From RGIG1934 sp964492545 (GTDB lineage: Bacteria > Bacillota > Clostridia > Lachnospirales > Lachnospiraceae): DNA of 6,045 bases. Every line of letters starts with the position of its first letter. Position 1 is the stretch's first letter. Location of the stretch: NCBI GenBank assembly GCA_964492545.1, contig CAZBKO010000118.1:1-6045 (forward strand), written 5' to 3'. This document shows positions 1-5,731 of the stretch, piece after piece. Below the pieces are notes generated by a model that saw nothing but the letters and a program-made list of their open reading frames with translations, made no database searches and was not told the origin of the DNA. The position numbers and the translations under genes were made by a program.

Positions 1-8
1 CATATAGT
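1..8 (+). promoter_or_regulatory. Candidate sigma-E -10 element for the spoIIIA operon
   Basis: The first eight bases, CATATAGT, match the sigma-E -10 consensus CATACAHT at six of eight positions, including the CATA core and the final T. The expected -35 element would lie left of the window and cannot be seen. A start site 6-8 bases downstream would fall near 14-16, giving a short leader of about 17-19 bases that still holds the Shine-Dalgarno sequence at 17-23. In B. subtilis the spoIIIA operon is transcribed by mother-cell sigma-E, so this is the expected promoter type. With only half the promoter visible, in AT-rich DNA, the match could be chance. Confidence 0.4.
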
Positions 9-40
9 AGTACCATAAGGAGGATAATCTTTATGGTACT
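9..40 (+). promoter_or_regulatory. Hairpin enclosing the spoIIIAA ribosome binding site and start codon
   Basis: AGTACCATAA at 9-18 is exactly the reverse complement of TTATGGTACT at 31-40. The stem can extend inwards by a G-U pair (19/30), G-C (20/29) and A-U (21/28), leaving a six-base loop at 22-27. The Shine-Dalgarno AAGGAGG (17-23) is partly in the stem, and the ATG at 33-35 is fully paired with CAT at 14-16. In RNA this would hide the translation start of spoIIIAA. The 3' arm is followed by only four T residues (41-44), so it is a poor intrinsic terminator, though weak attenuation is possible. A DNA-level operator is another possible reading. Confidence 0.6.
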
Positions 41-929
41 TTTTAATTGTATTAACGACACAATCGCTACCAAACTTATAGACATACTAACCGGTCACGA
101 AATAAATAACATCGAAGAAATCAGAATTAGATTAGGACAAACTGTAAAGATAAAGATTGGAAATACAGAAAAAGAACTGCCGTATGTGGCGACAAATAAG
201 GATATAAGAGAGATACTTGAGCTTGCTTCAAATCATTCAATGTATGCATATGGAGAAGAAATAAAAAATGGTTATATTACAGTTGAGGGAGGTCATAGAA
301 TAGGAGTATGTGGACGTGCTGTATGCGATGATTCAAGGCTTACTTCAATTAAAAATATCTCATCAGTAAATGTAAGAGTTGCACATGAGATAATTGGCTG
401 TTCAAACGAGTTAATAAGGGATATATGCAATGAAAAAGAAATTAAGAGCACCCTGCTTATATCACCACCGGGACAGGGGAAAACAACACTGCTGCGAGAC
501 ATAATAAGAAACATTTCTAATACAGGATATAATGTTAGTCTTGTGGATGAGAGAAGTGAAATTGCCGCATGCTTTACTGGTGAAGCACAAAACGATATAG
601 GTACACGAACAGATGTTATGGATGCCTGTCCCAAAGCATGTGGAATGATAATGATGATAAGAAGTATGTCGCCGCAGGTTATAGTTACAGATGAAATAGG
701 AAAAAATGAGGATATAGATGCACTGAGATATGCATTCAACTGCGGATGTTATGTTATAGCTTCAATTCATGGTGAGAACATAACAGATATACAGAGAAAG
801 CAGGAGATGAAGGAAATAATAGAGAATCGCTTTTTTCAAAGATATATTGTTATAAGCAAATGCAATGGGTACAGAAGATATACAGTATATGATGCTGATA
901 CAAATATAGTAAGGGAAGTGACATCATGA
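33..929 (+). CDS. spoIIIAA: Stage III sporulation protein AA (SpoIIIAA), ATPase of the SpoIIIA complex
   Basis: This cytoplasmic ATPase, related to type II/IV secretion ATPases, is thought to energise the SpoIIIA-SpoIIQ channel between mother cell and forespore. The 298 residues compare well with the roughly 307 of B. subtilis, so it is complete. The Walker A motif is PPGQGKTT at 145-152 with the catalytic lysine at K150, followed by LLRD. VDERSEIA lies at 171-178, the Walker B is VIVTDEIG at 217-224 (D220, E221), and ASIHG at 243-247 carries the histidine typical of this ATPase group. The N-terminal part (to about 135) is the family's own domain, with the conserved EIRIRLGQ and VEGGHRIGVCG stretches. 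The start at 33 has AAGGAGG nine bases upstream, inside the hairpin described separately. The stop codon overlaps the start of spoIIIAB by four bases (ATGA), which suggests translational coupling. Isoleucine is encoded mainly by ATA. Confidence 0.96.
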   Translation: MVLFNCINDTIATKLIDILTGHEINNIEEIRIRLGQTVKIKIGNTEKELPYVATNKDIREILELASNHSMYAYGEEIKNGYITVEGGHRIGVCGRAVCDDSRLTSIKNISSVNVRVAHEIIGCSNELIRDICNEKEIKSTLLISPPGQGKTTLLRDIIRNISNTGYNVSLVDERSEIAACFTGEAQNDIGTRTDVMDACPKACGMIMMIRSMSPQVIVTDEIGKNEDIDALRYAFNCGCYVIASIHGENITDIQRKQEMKEIIENRFFQRYIVISKCNGYRRYTVYDADTNIVREVTS

Positions 930-1438
930 AATATATTGGGTTGATAATTATTTTTATTTCGACTACAGCACTGGGCTTTAAGATAACAGATAATATGAAT
1001 GTAAGAATTATAAGTCTTAGAGAGGTACGTAAAATGCTAATATTACTCAGGGGAGAAATTATGTATAATATGTCATCAATAGATGAAGCCTTTCTCAATA
1101 CAGCTGCAAAAACAGCAGAGCCATTTAGTATGTTTATGAAAGAGGTGGCAAAAGAAATACAGAAAAAGGACGGAACAATGTTTAGTAAAATATGGGATGA
1201 AAAATTGAGATTATTAGCTAAGACATGCCTTACACGAAAAGATGTAAAAGCATTGAAAGATTTTTCTGAGGGCTTTGGTTGTCAATATAAGGAAAATCAA
1301 GTATCGTCGTTTAATATGTATATTGAAGAGCTGGAGCGGGAGATTCGTGAAGCAGACAAAAAGAAGGATGAGAATTCAAGGCTGTACAGAACACTTGGTA
1401 TAATGGGTGGTTTGTTTATTGTTATAATTCTTATCTAA
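926..1438 (+). CDS. spoIIIAB: Stage III sporulation protein AB (SpoIIIAB)
   Basis: This membrane protein of the SpoIIIA complex has 170 residues, almost exactly the B. subtilis length of 171. A hydrophobic segment at about 3-18 is followed by a largely helical, charged soluble region (about 20-152), with LREVRKMLILLRGEI at 31-45 typical of the family. A second membrane segment at about 156-170 runs to the very C-terminus. The soluble part is known to resemble GspF of type II secretion, a likely platform partner of the ATPase SpoIIIAA. The ATG at 926 overlaps the spoIIIAA stop codon in an ATGA junction. The upstream GGGAAG is only a modest Shine-Dalgarno, so translation probably depends on coupling to spoIIIAA. 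Confidence 0.93.
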   Translation: MKYIGLIIIFISTTALGFKITDNMNVRIISLREVRKMLILLRGEIMYNMSSIDEAFLNTAAKTAEPFSMFMKEVAKEIQKKDGTMFSKIWDEKLRLLAKTCLTRKDVKALKDFSEGFGCQYKENQVSSFNMYIEELEREIREADKKKDENSRLYRTLGIMGGLFIVIILI

Positions 1439-1451
1439 GGAGGGGACATGA

Positions 1452-1646
1452 ATGGATGTAAATCTGATATTCAAAATCGCTGCAGTGGGAATCCTTGTAT
1501 CGGTTATAAGCCAGGTACTTAAGCATAGTGGTCGTGAAGAACATGCATTTTTAACAAGTCTGGCAGGACTTATTCTGGTTCTTTACTGGATAGTACCATA
1601 CATATATGAACTGTTTGAAACAATAAAAAAGCTGTTCTCATTGTGA
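1452..1646 (+). CDS. spoIIIAC: Stage III sporulation protein AC (SpoIIIAC)
   Basis: This very small, two-pass membrane protein has 64 residues, against 68 in B. subtilis. Hydrophobic segments lie at about 4-23 and 32-55, joined by a short charged loop (KHSGREEH), and a basic amphipathic tail ends the protein. The family is an integral membrane part of the SpoIIIA complex, with no known enzymatic activity. A strong Shine-Dalgarno, AAGGAGGGG (1437-1445), overlaps the spoIIIAB stop codon. It favours the ATG at 1452 over the out-of-frame ATG at 1448, which is too close and does not open the family reading frame. The gap to spoIIIAB is 13 bases and to spoIIIAD 10. Confidence 0.94.
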   Translation: MDVNLIFKIAAVGILVSVISQVLKHSGREEHAFLTSLAGLILVLYWIVPYIYELFETIKKLFSL

Positions 1647-1656
1647 TGGAGGAGAA

Positions 1657-2040
1657 ATGAATATATTGAATATTAGTATATTGTGTATTGTAGGAACACT
1701 GTTATCAGTATATATGAAAAACACTAAACCTGAGTATTCGACACTTATAGCAATATCATTGTGCATAATAATAATAGCTTACTCTGTTGGAAAGCTTTCG
1801 ATAATATCGGGATATCTTTCCAAGCTTAATGAGACCTTGGGAATTGAAAAAAAATATTTTGGAATATTGATTAAAATGATAGGCATAACATACATATCAG
1901 AGTTTTCGGCAGACATTTGCAAGGATGCAGGACATCAGGCCATAGCATCACAGATACAGATATTTGGAAAGCTTACGATAATGGCAGTAAGCATGCCGGT
2001 ATTTGTAAATCTTCTGGATACCATTTATTCACTGATATAG
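1657..2040 (+). CDS. spoIIIAD: Stage III sporulation protein AD (SpoIIIAD)
   Basis: This polytopic membrane protein of the SpoIIIA complex has 127 residues, against about 133 in B. subtilis. Likely membrane segments are at about 3-20, 28-50, 67-84 and 103-125. The stretch from about 79 to 120 (YISEFSADICKDAGHQAIAS, then a hydrophobic segment with PVFVNLLDTI) is the family's most recognisable region, with conserved acidic and glycine positions between the last two membrane segments. Its exact role is unsettled; like SpoIIIAC it is integral to the complex. The Shine-Dalgarno GGAGGAG lies at 1648-1654, close to the ATG. The gap to spoIIIAE is eight bases. Confidence 0.94.
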   Translation: MNILNISILCIVGTLLSVYMKNTKPEYSTLIAISLCIIIIAYSVGKLSIISGYLSKLNETLGIEKKYFGILIKMIGITYISEFSADICKDAGHQAIASQIQIFGKLTIMAVSMPVFVNLLDTIYSLI

Positions 2041-2048
2041 GAGAATAT

Positions 2049-3173
2049 ATGAAGAAAATAATATTAGTGGCAATTTTTATTTTGATGTTTTTTTGTGTGG
2101 AAAGAAAAGCTTATGCTAAGGAAGAGGACGAGCTTATAGGGTATGAAATTGATGATATTGAGGGATTTTTGAATGAAAATGAAGAATATGAAGATATAGA
2201 TTTTAAGGGTATGGTAAAAGAAATCATGACGGGAACCAGCAAAAATGTGTTTCTTGATATGGGTACAAAGATATCTAAGAATATATTTCATGAAATTATT
2301 TACAACAAAAAAGCAATGATTAAAATTATTGTTCTCTCTATTTTATCAGCACTGTTTACAAGCTTTTCTGAGGCTTTTAGAGCACGGCAGATTATGGATA
2401 CAGGATTTTTTGTTACTTACGCCGTTATAATTACGGTGCTTGTTGGAAGCTTTCTTGTAATTACACAAATTACTCAGGATATGGTGGAATTGCTTCTGGA
2501 GTACATGAAGGTTTTGCTTCCATCATATGTGTTGTCAATAGGTGTTGCTGTGGGGACAACCACAGGCACCGGATTTTATCAGCTAATGCTGATGCTTATC
2601 ATGGCAGTTGATTACATATTTCTAAAGCTAATGCTCCCGGCAATTAAGCTGTATGTTATTTTGATTTTAATCAATAATATTTTGAAAGAAGATATGATGT
2701 CAAAGACAACAGAGCTTATAAAAACATTGATAAATTGGTGCACACGAATACTGCTTGGAGTTGTTGTTGGAATAAATGTGGTACAAAGTATAGTGATGCC
2801 ACTGGCAGATACTGTAAAAGGAAGAGGTGCATATAAGCTTATATCGCTGCTTCCGGGCGTTGGAACAGGTGCAAAAACCATGACTGAAATATTTTTAGAC
2901 TCAGGTATTGCCATAAAAAATGCTATTGGAATAGCGGGCTTTATGGTAATTGTATGCATCATGGCAGTGCCTGTTGTTAAACTTCTAATTTTTGCAGTTA
3001 TGTACAGGATAACAGCAGCAGTTATTGAACCTGTGACTGACAAAAGAATTGTTAAGTCCATAAGTGGCATTTATACAGGAGCAGAAATGCTTATAAAATT
3101 AATGTGCACAGTAGCGATGATGTTTATGATATCTGTTGTAATTATTTGTATAATGACAAATAAAATAATATAG
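2049..3173 (+). CDS. spoIIIAE: Stage III sporulation protein AE (SpoIIIAE)
   Basis: This is the largest membrane component of the SpoIIIA complex, at 374 residues (B. subtilis about 399). A classical signal peptide opens the protein: MKK, a hydrophobic core at 4-17, and a plausible signal peptidase site after AYA (21-23), followed by an acidic stretch to about residue 50. Several membrane segments follow, at about 89-109, 120-141, 156-170, 176-210 (probably two), 232-251, 291-318 and 350-370. The conserved block PLADTVKGRGAYKLISLLPG at 251-270 is a family hallmark. The frame stays open upstream to 1917, but that part overlaps spoIIIAD in another frame. The ATG at 2049 has AGGAG at 2039-2043 and begins the signal peptide, so it is the start. 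The protein resembles a permease-like channel component; the transported substrate is not known. Confidence 0.95.
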   Translation: MKKIILVAIFILMFFCVERKAYAKEEDELIGYEIDDIEGFLNENEEYEDIDFKGMVKEIMTGTSKNVFLDMGTKISKNIFHEIIYNKKAMIKIIVLSILSALFTSFSEAFRARQIMDTGFFVTYAVIITVLVGSFLVITQITQDMVELLLEYMKVLLPSYVLSIGVAVGTTTGTGFYQLMLMLIMAVDYIFLKLMLPAIKLYVILILINNILKEDMMSKTTELIKTLINWCTRILLGVVVGINVVQSIVMPLADTVKGRGAYKLISLLPGVGTGAKTMTEIFLDSGIAIKNAIGIAGFMVIVCIMAVPVVKLLIFAVMYRITAAVIEPVTDKRIVKSISGIYTGAEMLIKLMCTVAMMFMISVVIICIMTNKII

Positions 3174-3187
3174 AAAATGGTGATGTA

Positions 3188-3634
3188 ATGGAATATGTAA
3201 TTCGAATAATATGTTTTTTAGTGTTTTCATCGGTAATAATGAATATTCTACCTGATAATAATTACAAAAAATACATAAGACTGTTTATGGGGACATTGCT
3301 GATAATTCTTGTTATGAAACCATTTGTTAACTTAAATGAGCTACAGATAGATTATTTTAACAAGTATGACTACAATCAAATCGTGAATGAGATGGAAGAG
3401 AAGATAAGCAGGGAGTCCAATACGAATATTAATGGAAGCATGGAAGCAGCCATAAGGGTAAGACTTGCAAAGGAAGATATAAGTGTGAGAAAAATAAATG
3501 TTACTTTAGAAGAAGATGAGATTACAAATATAGGAATTCAGACGACACTAGGTTCCCGTGAAAAAAAGAATGAAATAGTCAAAATATTAAGTGATTACTA
3601 TCAAATTCCTGCTGAGTATATTGAGGTGAAATAG
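3188..3634 (+). CDS. spoIIIAF: Stage III sporulation protein AF (SpoIIIAF)
   Basis: This SpoIIIA complex protein of 148 residues has two N-terminal membrane segments, at about 5-20 and 28-46. They are separated by the family motif LPDNNYKKYIRLFMGTLLII (21-40) and followed by KPF. The remaining roughly 100 residues form a soluble domain (helix about 62-95, then alternating strands and helices) of the ring-building type described for SpoIIIAF. The Shine-Dalgarno is GGTGAT at 3179-3184, which pairs with the 16S tail next to the usual GGAGG segment; it is weaker than those of the neighbouring genes. The stop codon TAG directly abuts the spoIIIAG ATG, so the two are probably translationally coupled. 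Confidence 0.93.
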   Translation: MEYVIRIICFLVFSSVIMNILPDNNYKKYIRLFMGTLLIILVMKPFVNLNELQIDYFNKYDYNQIVNEMEEKISRESNTNINGSMEAAIRVRLAKEDISVRKINVTLEEDEITNIGIQTTLGSREKKNEIVKILSDYYQIPAEYIEVK

Positions 3635-4183
3635 ATGGATGTAAAGAAAATAAAGTTAAAAGACATTGGAACGGATAAGCTGTTACTGATGACTGCTGCC
3701 GGAATTGTGCTGGCGCTTGTATCCTTTCCTCAATCATGCAGTATGACTCAAAAAAAAGAAACAGTTATTGAAACAACTTCTGCAAATTCAATGGATTACA
3801 CAGCAACCCTCGAGGATAAGCTTGAAAATGTAATTGGAAAAATTGACGGAGTGGAAGGCGTGAGTGTGATGATAACCTTAAAATCTTCAAAGGAAAAAAT
3901 AGTGTTAAAGGATACACCTACAGAGTCGCATTTAATCACAGAGAGAAGCACTGATACTTCTTCGGAAGAGAAGGAACTAATAAGCTCTGATACATCAGTA
4001 CTTGTAAAAATGGAGGATGGCAGCGAAATACCATATGTAATCAAGGAGCTGGAGCCTGATATTGAAGGTGTGGCCGTTATATACAGTGGCAGAACAAGAG
4101 CTAAGACAACATATAAAATAACAAGTATAATTAAGGCATTATTTGAACTGGAAGTACATAAAATATCAGTAATAGAACAATAA
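3635..4183 (+). CDS. spoIIIAG: Stage III sporulation protein AG (SpoIIIAG), channel ring component
   Basis: This single-pass membrane protein has a soluble domain that in B. subtilis assembles into a large ring in the intermembrane space, related to type III secretion ring proteins. The membrane segment is at about 15-31. A ring-building domain follows from about 54: YTATLEDKLENVIGKIDGVE (55-74), then VSVMITLKSS. A Ser/Thr/Glu-rich hydrophilic insertion lies at about 92-119, and the domain resumes with SVLVKMEDGSEIPYVIKELE (121-140) and IEGVAVIYSG (143-152). The insertion sits where the B. subtilis protein has its extra beta-rich insertion. At 182 residues it is shorter than B. subtilis SpoIIIAG (about 229). 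The GAGGTGA Shine-Dalgarno (3623-3629) lies within the end of spoIIIAF, and the genes abut with no gap. Confidence 0.93.
   Translation: MDVKKIKLKDIGTDKLLLMTAAGIVLALVSFPQSCSMTQKKETVIETTSANSMDYTATLEDKLENVIGKIDGVEGVSVMITLKSSKEKIVLKDTPTESHLITERSTDTSSEEKELISSDTSVLVKMEDGSEIPYVIKELEPDIEGVAVIYSGRTRAKTTYKITSIIKALFELEVHKISVIEQ
4137..4164 (+). promoter_or_regulatory. Weak candidate internal sigma-E promoter ahead of spoIIIAH
   Basis: Inside the 3' end of spoIIIAG, CATAAAAT at 4157-4164 matches the sigma-E -10 consensus CATACAHT at seven of eight positions. CATTATT at 4137-4143, 13 bases upstream, matches the -35 consensus KMATATT at five of seven. A transcript would start near 4171, about 38 bases before the preferred spoIIIAH start. 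An internal promoter in the 3' half of the operon is known in B. subtilis, but at another position (within spoIIIAF). The local AT content makes chance matches likely. Confidence 0.2.
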
Positions 4184-4208
4184 TAATCAGAACGGAATGG
4201 AGAGTAAA

Positions 4209-4772
4209 ATGAAAAAGCTATTTAAAAGGAATCAGATTATTATAACTGCTCTGGCAATTATGATTGCAGTTGCCGGATATTTGAATTATGCCCAGGACAA
4301 TATTGTGCCTGGAAGCAGTGAAGTAACTACTAAAAGTACTACACAGGCAGCAAAGAAGGCTGAAGCTACAACAAAGGAAGCCGAACCGGGCGAGGCAGTG
4401 TATACAGGTGTTGATATTGCATCTTACATAGCAGATTCAAAGCTTACAAGAGAACAATCAAGAGCAAAAAGCAAGGAGACACTTATGGAAATAGTTAACA
4501 GTACATCAGTCAGTGAAGAACAGAGGCAGCAGGCTGTTAATAAAATGATTAAGCTTGCTGATATGAGCGATGCAGAAATTGAAGCAGAAAATCTGCTAAT
4601 GGCGCAGGGATATGAAAACGTTGTAGTTAACGTCAGTGAAGAAAATGTTAATGTTATTATGGATATGAGCAACGTGGATGATGGCAAGAGAGCACAGATA
4701 GAGGATGCCCTAAAAAGAGCAACAGGGTATTCCACAGATAAAATTATTATTACACGCATAAGTGAAAATTAG
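4209..4772 (+). CDS. spoIIIAH: Stage III sporulation protein AH (SpoIIIAH), partner of SpoIIQ
   Basis: This mother-cell membrane protein has an extracellular domain that binds forespore SpoIIQ across the intermembrane space and contributes to the channel ring. The 187 residues show a basic N-terminus (MKKLFKRNQ), one membrane segment at about 10-27, a low-complexity Thr/Ala/Lys/Glu linker at about 36-62, and a YscJ/FliF-like ring-building domain from about 78 to the end. That domain contains SREQ-type helix residues around 80-90, AEIEAENLLMAQGYENVVVN (122-141) and the final DKIIITRI strand. An in-frame ATG at 4197 would add four residues. The ATG at 4209 is preferred because GGAG at 4199-4202 lies six bases before it, while 4197 has no convincing Shine-Dalgarno. 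It is 25 bases from spoIIIAG, the widest gap in the operon. No terminator follows. Confidence 0.94.
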   Translation: MKKLFKRNQIIITALAIMIAVAGYLNYAQDNIVPGSSEVTTKSTTQAAKKAEATTKEAEPGEAVYTGVDIASYIADSKLTREQSRAKSKETLMEIVNSTSVSEEQRQQAVNKMIKLADMSDAEIEAENLLMAQGYENVVVNVSEENVNVIMDMSNVDDGKRAQIEDALKRATGYSTDKIIITRISEN

Positions 4773-4800
4773 TTGCATTTATTGTCCATTTTGGTATAAT
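4773..4800 (+). promoter_or_regulatory. Vegetative (sigma-A type) promoter with extended -10
   Basis: A perfect TATAAT lies at 4795-4800, preceded by TGG at 4792-4794, making an extended -10 (TGnTATAAT). TTGCAT at 4773-4778, with a 16-base spacer, is an acceptable but poor -35 (TTG only). The start site would be near 4807, about 30 bases before the Asp23-family start. The -35 begins directly after the spoIIIAH stop codon, so the promoter uses nearly the whole intergenic gap. It would separate constitutive expression of the downstream genes from the sporulation operon. Confidence 0.75.
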
Positions 4801-4836
4801 AACACTAGGATATTCTAAATATTAGGAGGTACCATA

Positions 4837-5217
4837 GTGGACGAATCAAAAATGAAATATTCAACATGTGAGGATAAAAATATAGGATCTGTTCAGATCG
4901 CAGATGATGTTGTGGCAATTATTGCAGGTCTTGCTGCTACAGAAGTAGATGGTGTTAAGGCAATGGCTGGTAATATAACTAATGAGCTTGTTGCAAAGCT
5001 TGGAATGAAGAACCTTTCTAAGGGAGTTATAGTGTCAGTATCAGATGGGATAGTCGAAGTTGATTTATCTTTGATACTCGCATATGGACATTCTATACCT
5101 GACATAAGCAGTAAGGTACAGGATAAGGTTAAGACAGCAATAGAGAATATGACAGGACTTCAGGTGTCAGCAGTTAATATAAGAATTGCTAACGTTGATA
5201 TGGATAACAACAATTAA
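4837..5217 (+). CDS. Asp23/Gls24 family protein (YqhY type)
   Basis: This small protein of 126 residues belongs to the Asp23/Gls24 (DUF322) family. The conserved pattern begins with IGSVQIADDVVAIIAGLAAT (16-35) and continues with EVDGVKAMAG. The middle strands VIVSVSDGIVEVDLSLILAYG (split around residues 64-84) lead into IPDISSKVQDKVKTAIENMT (87-106), then GLQVSAVNIRIANVDM. There is no membrane segment. Family members include an alkaline shock/envelope stress protein of Staphylococcus and B. subtilis YqhY, which is encoded between accC and nusB; this gene also lies directly upstream of nusB, so YqhY is the likely counterpart. Its biochemical role is not settled. The start is GTG at 4837, six bases after a very strong TAGGAGGT (4823-4830). 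The in-frame ATG at 4852 is too far from it. It has its own sigma-A-type promoter. Confidence 0.9.
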   Translation: MDESKMKYSTCEDKNIGSVQIADDVVAIIAGLAATEVDGVKAMAGNITNELVAKLGMKNLSKGVIVSVSDGIVEVDLSLILAYGHSIPDISSKVQDKVKTAIENMTGLQVSAVNIRIANVDMDNNN

Positions 5218-5221
5218 TCCC

Positions 5222-5246
5222 AGGGGTGTCAGCTTATGACACCCCT
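5222..5246 (+). terminator. Strong GC-rich hairpin between the Asp23-family gene and nusB (partial terminator or processing site)
   Basis: AGGGGTGTCA at 5222-5231 is perfectly complementary to TGACACCCCT at 5237-5246, around the five-base loop GCTTA. Six of the ten pairs are G-C, so this is the most stable hairpin seen in the window. It starts four bases after the Asp23-family stop codon, as a terminator would. However, the following bases are AATTAACATTT rather than a T-run, so full intrinsic termination is doubtful. Leaky termination, RNase protection of the upstream message, or a processing site are all compatible. No separate promoter for nusB is seen after it. Confidence 0.5.
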
Positions 5247-5277
5247 AATTAACATTTATGAATGAATGGAGACTATA

Positions 5278-5679
5278 ATGACTAGAAGAGAATTAAGAGA
5301 GAATACATTTGTTTTGTTATTTAGAACTGAATTTCATAGCAGTGAAGATATGCCGGAACAGATGGAATTATATTTTGAAACACAGGGTGTAAGCCTGGTG
5401 GATTCAGATAGAGAGTATGTTCAGAATAAGGTTAATGATATTATTGATAATTTGTCTGTTATTGATGAAGCTATTGATGGAGCTTCAGAAGGATGGGAGA
5501 TTAAGAGAATTGACAAGGTTTCACTGACAATAATGAGATTAGCATATTACGAGATTAAGTATGATGAGTCAATACCGGTTAAGGTATCGATTAATGAAGC
5601 TGTTGAGATTGCTAAGAAATTTGGACCAGACGAGGCACCGGCATTTGTTAATGGAATACTAGGCAAGCTCGCTTCATAA
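5278..5679 (+). CDS. nusB: Transcription antitermination factor NusB
   Basis: NusB binds boxA RNA together with NusE (ribosomal protein S10) and supports antitermination of rRNA transcription. The 133-residue, all-helical protein is full length. It opens with the family signature MTRRELRENTFVLLFRTEF and ends with the conserved block VSINEAVEIAKKFG (98-111), followed by FVNGILGKLA. DKVSLTIMRLAYYEI (79-93) is the other highly conserved helix. An ATG at 5266 would add four residues, but 5278 fits both the usual NusB N-terminus and the GGAG at 5268-5271, six bases upstream. Isoleucine is encoded by ATT nine times and ATA three times, opposite to the bias in the spoIIIA genes. It probably depends on the promoter at 4773-4800 through the hairpin at 5222-5246. 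Confidence 0.96.
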   Translation: MTRRELRENTFVLLFRTEFHSSEDMPEQMELYFETQGVSLVDSDREYVQNKVNDIIDNLSVIDEAIDGASEGWEIKRIDKVSLTIMRLAYYEIKYDESIPVKVSINEAVEIAKKFGPDEAPAFVNGILGKLAS

Positions 5680-5731
5680 GTATCGAGAGTCGTACTTGAA
5701 ATACATTTCAATATGAATGTGAGGTAATTTT

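Noticed and set aside
293..739. Long open frames on the minus strand (here and at 850-1098, 2064-2291, 2612-3070, 3796-4044, 4424-4759, 4893-5105)
   Set aside because: They lie opposite well-recognised genes, translate to low-complexity Ile/Ser/Leu-rich sequence without family features, and have no supporting context.
1917..2048. In-frame 44-codon upstream extension of spoIIIAE
   Set aside because: It overlaps spoIIIAD in another frame, would bury the signal peptide, and the ATG at 2049 has its own Shine-Dalgarno.
3188..3634. Search for an internal sigma-E promoter within spoIIIAF, where B. subtilis has one
   Set aside because: GAATATT at 3424-3430 and CATAAGGG at 3451-3458 are 20 bases apart and the -10 is poor; no convincing pair was seen.
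5258..5285. Two tiny frames ahead of nusB (ATG at 5258, six codons, whose TAA shares a base with the nusB ATG; ATG at 5262, seven codons)
   Set aside because: Neither has a Shine-Dalgarno. They come from the ATGAATGAATG repeat and are probably chance.
5696..5711. Short inverted repeat TTGAAA / TTTCAA between nusB and xseA
   Set aside because: It has six pairs, mostly A-T, with no T-run. It is too weak to call a terminator.
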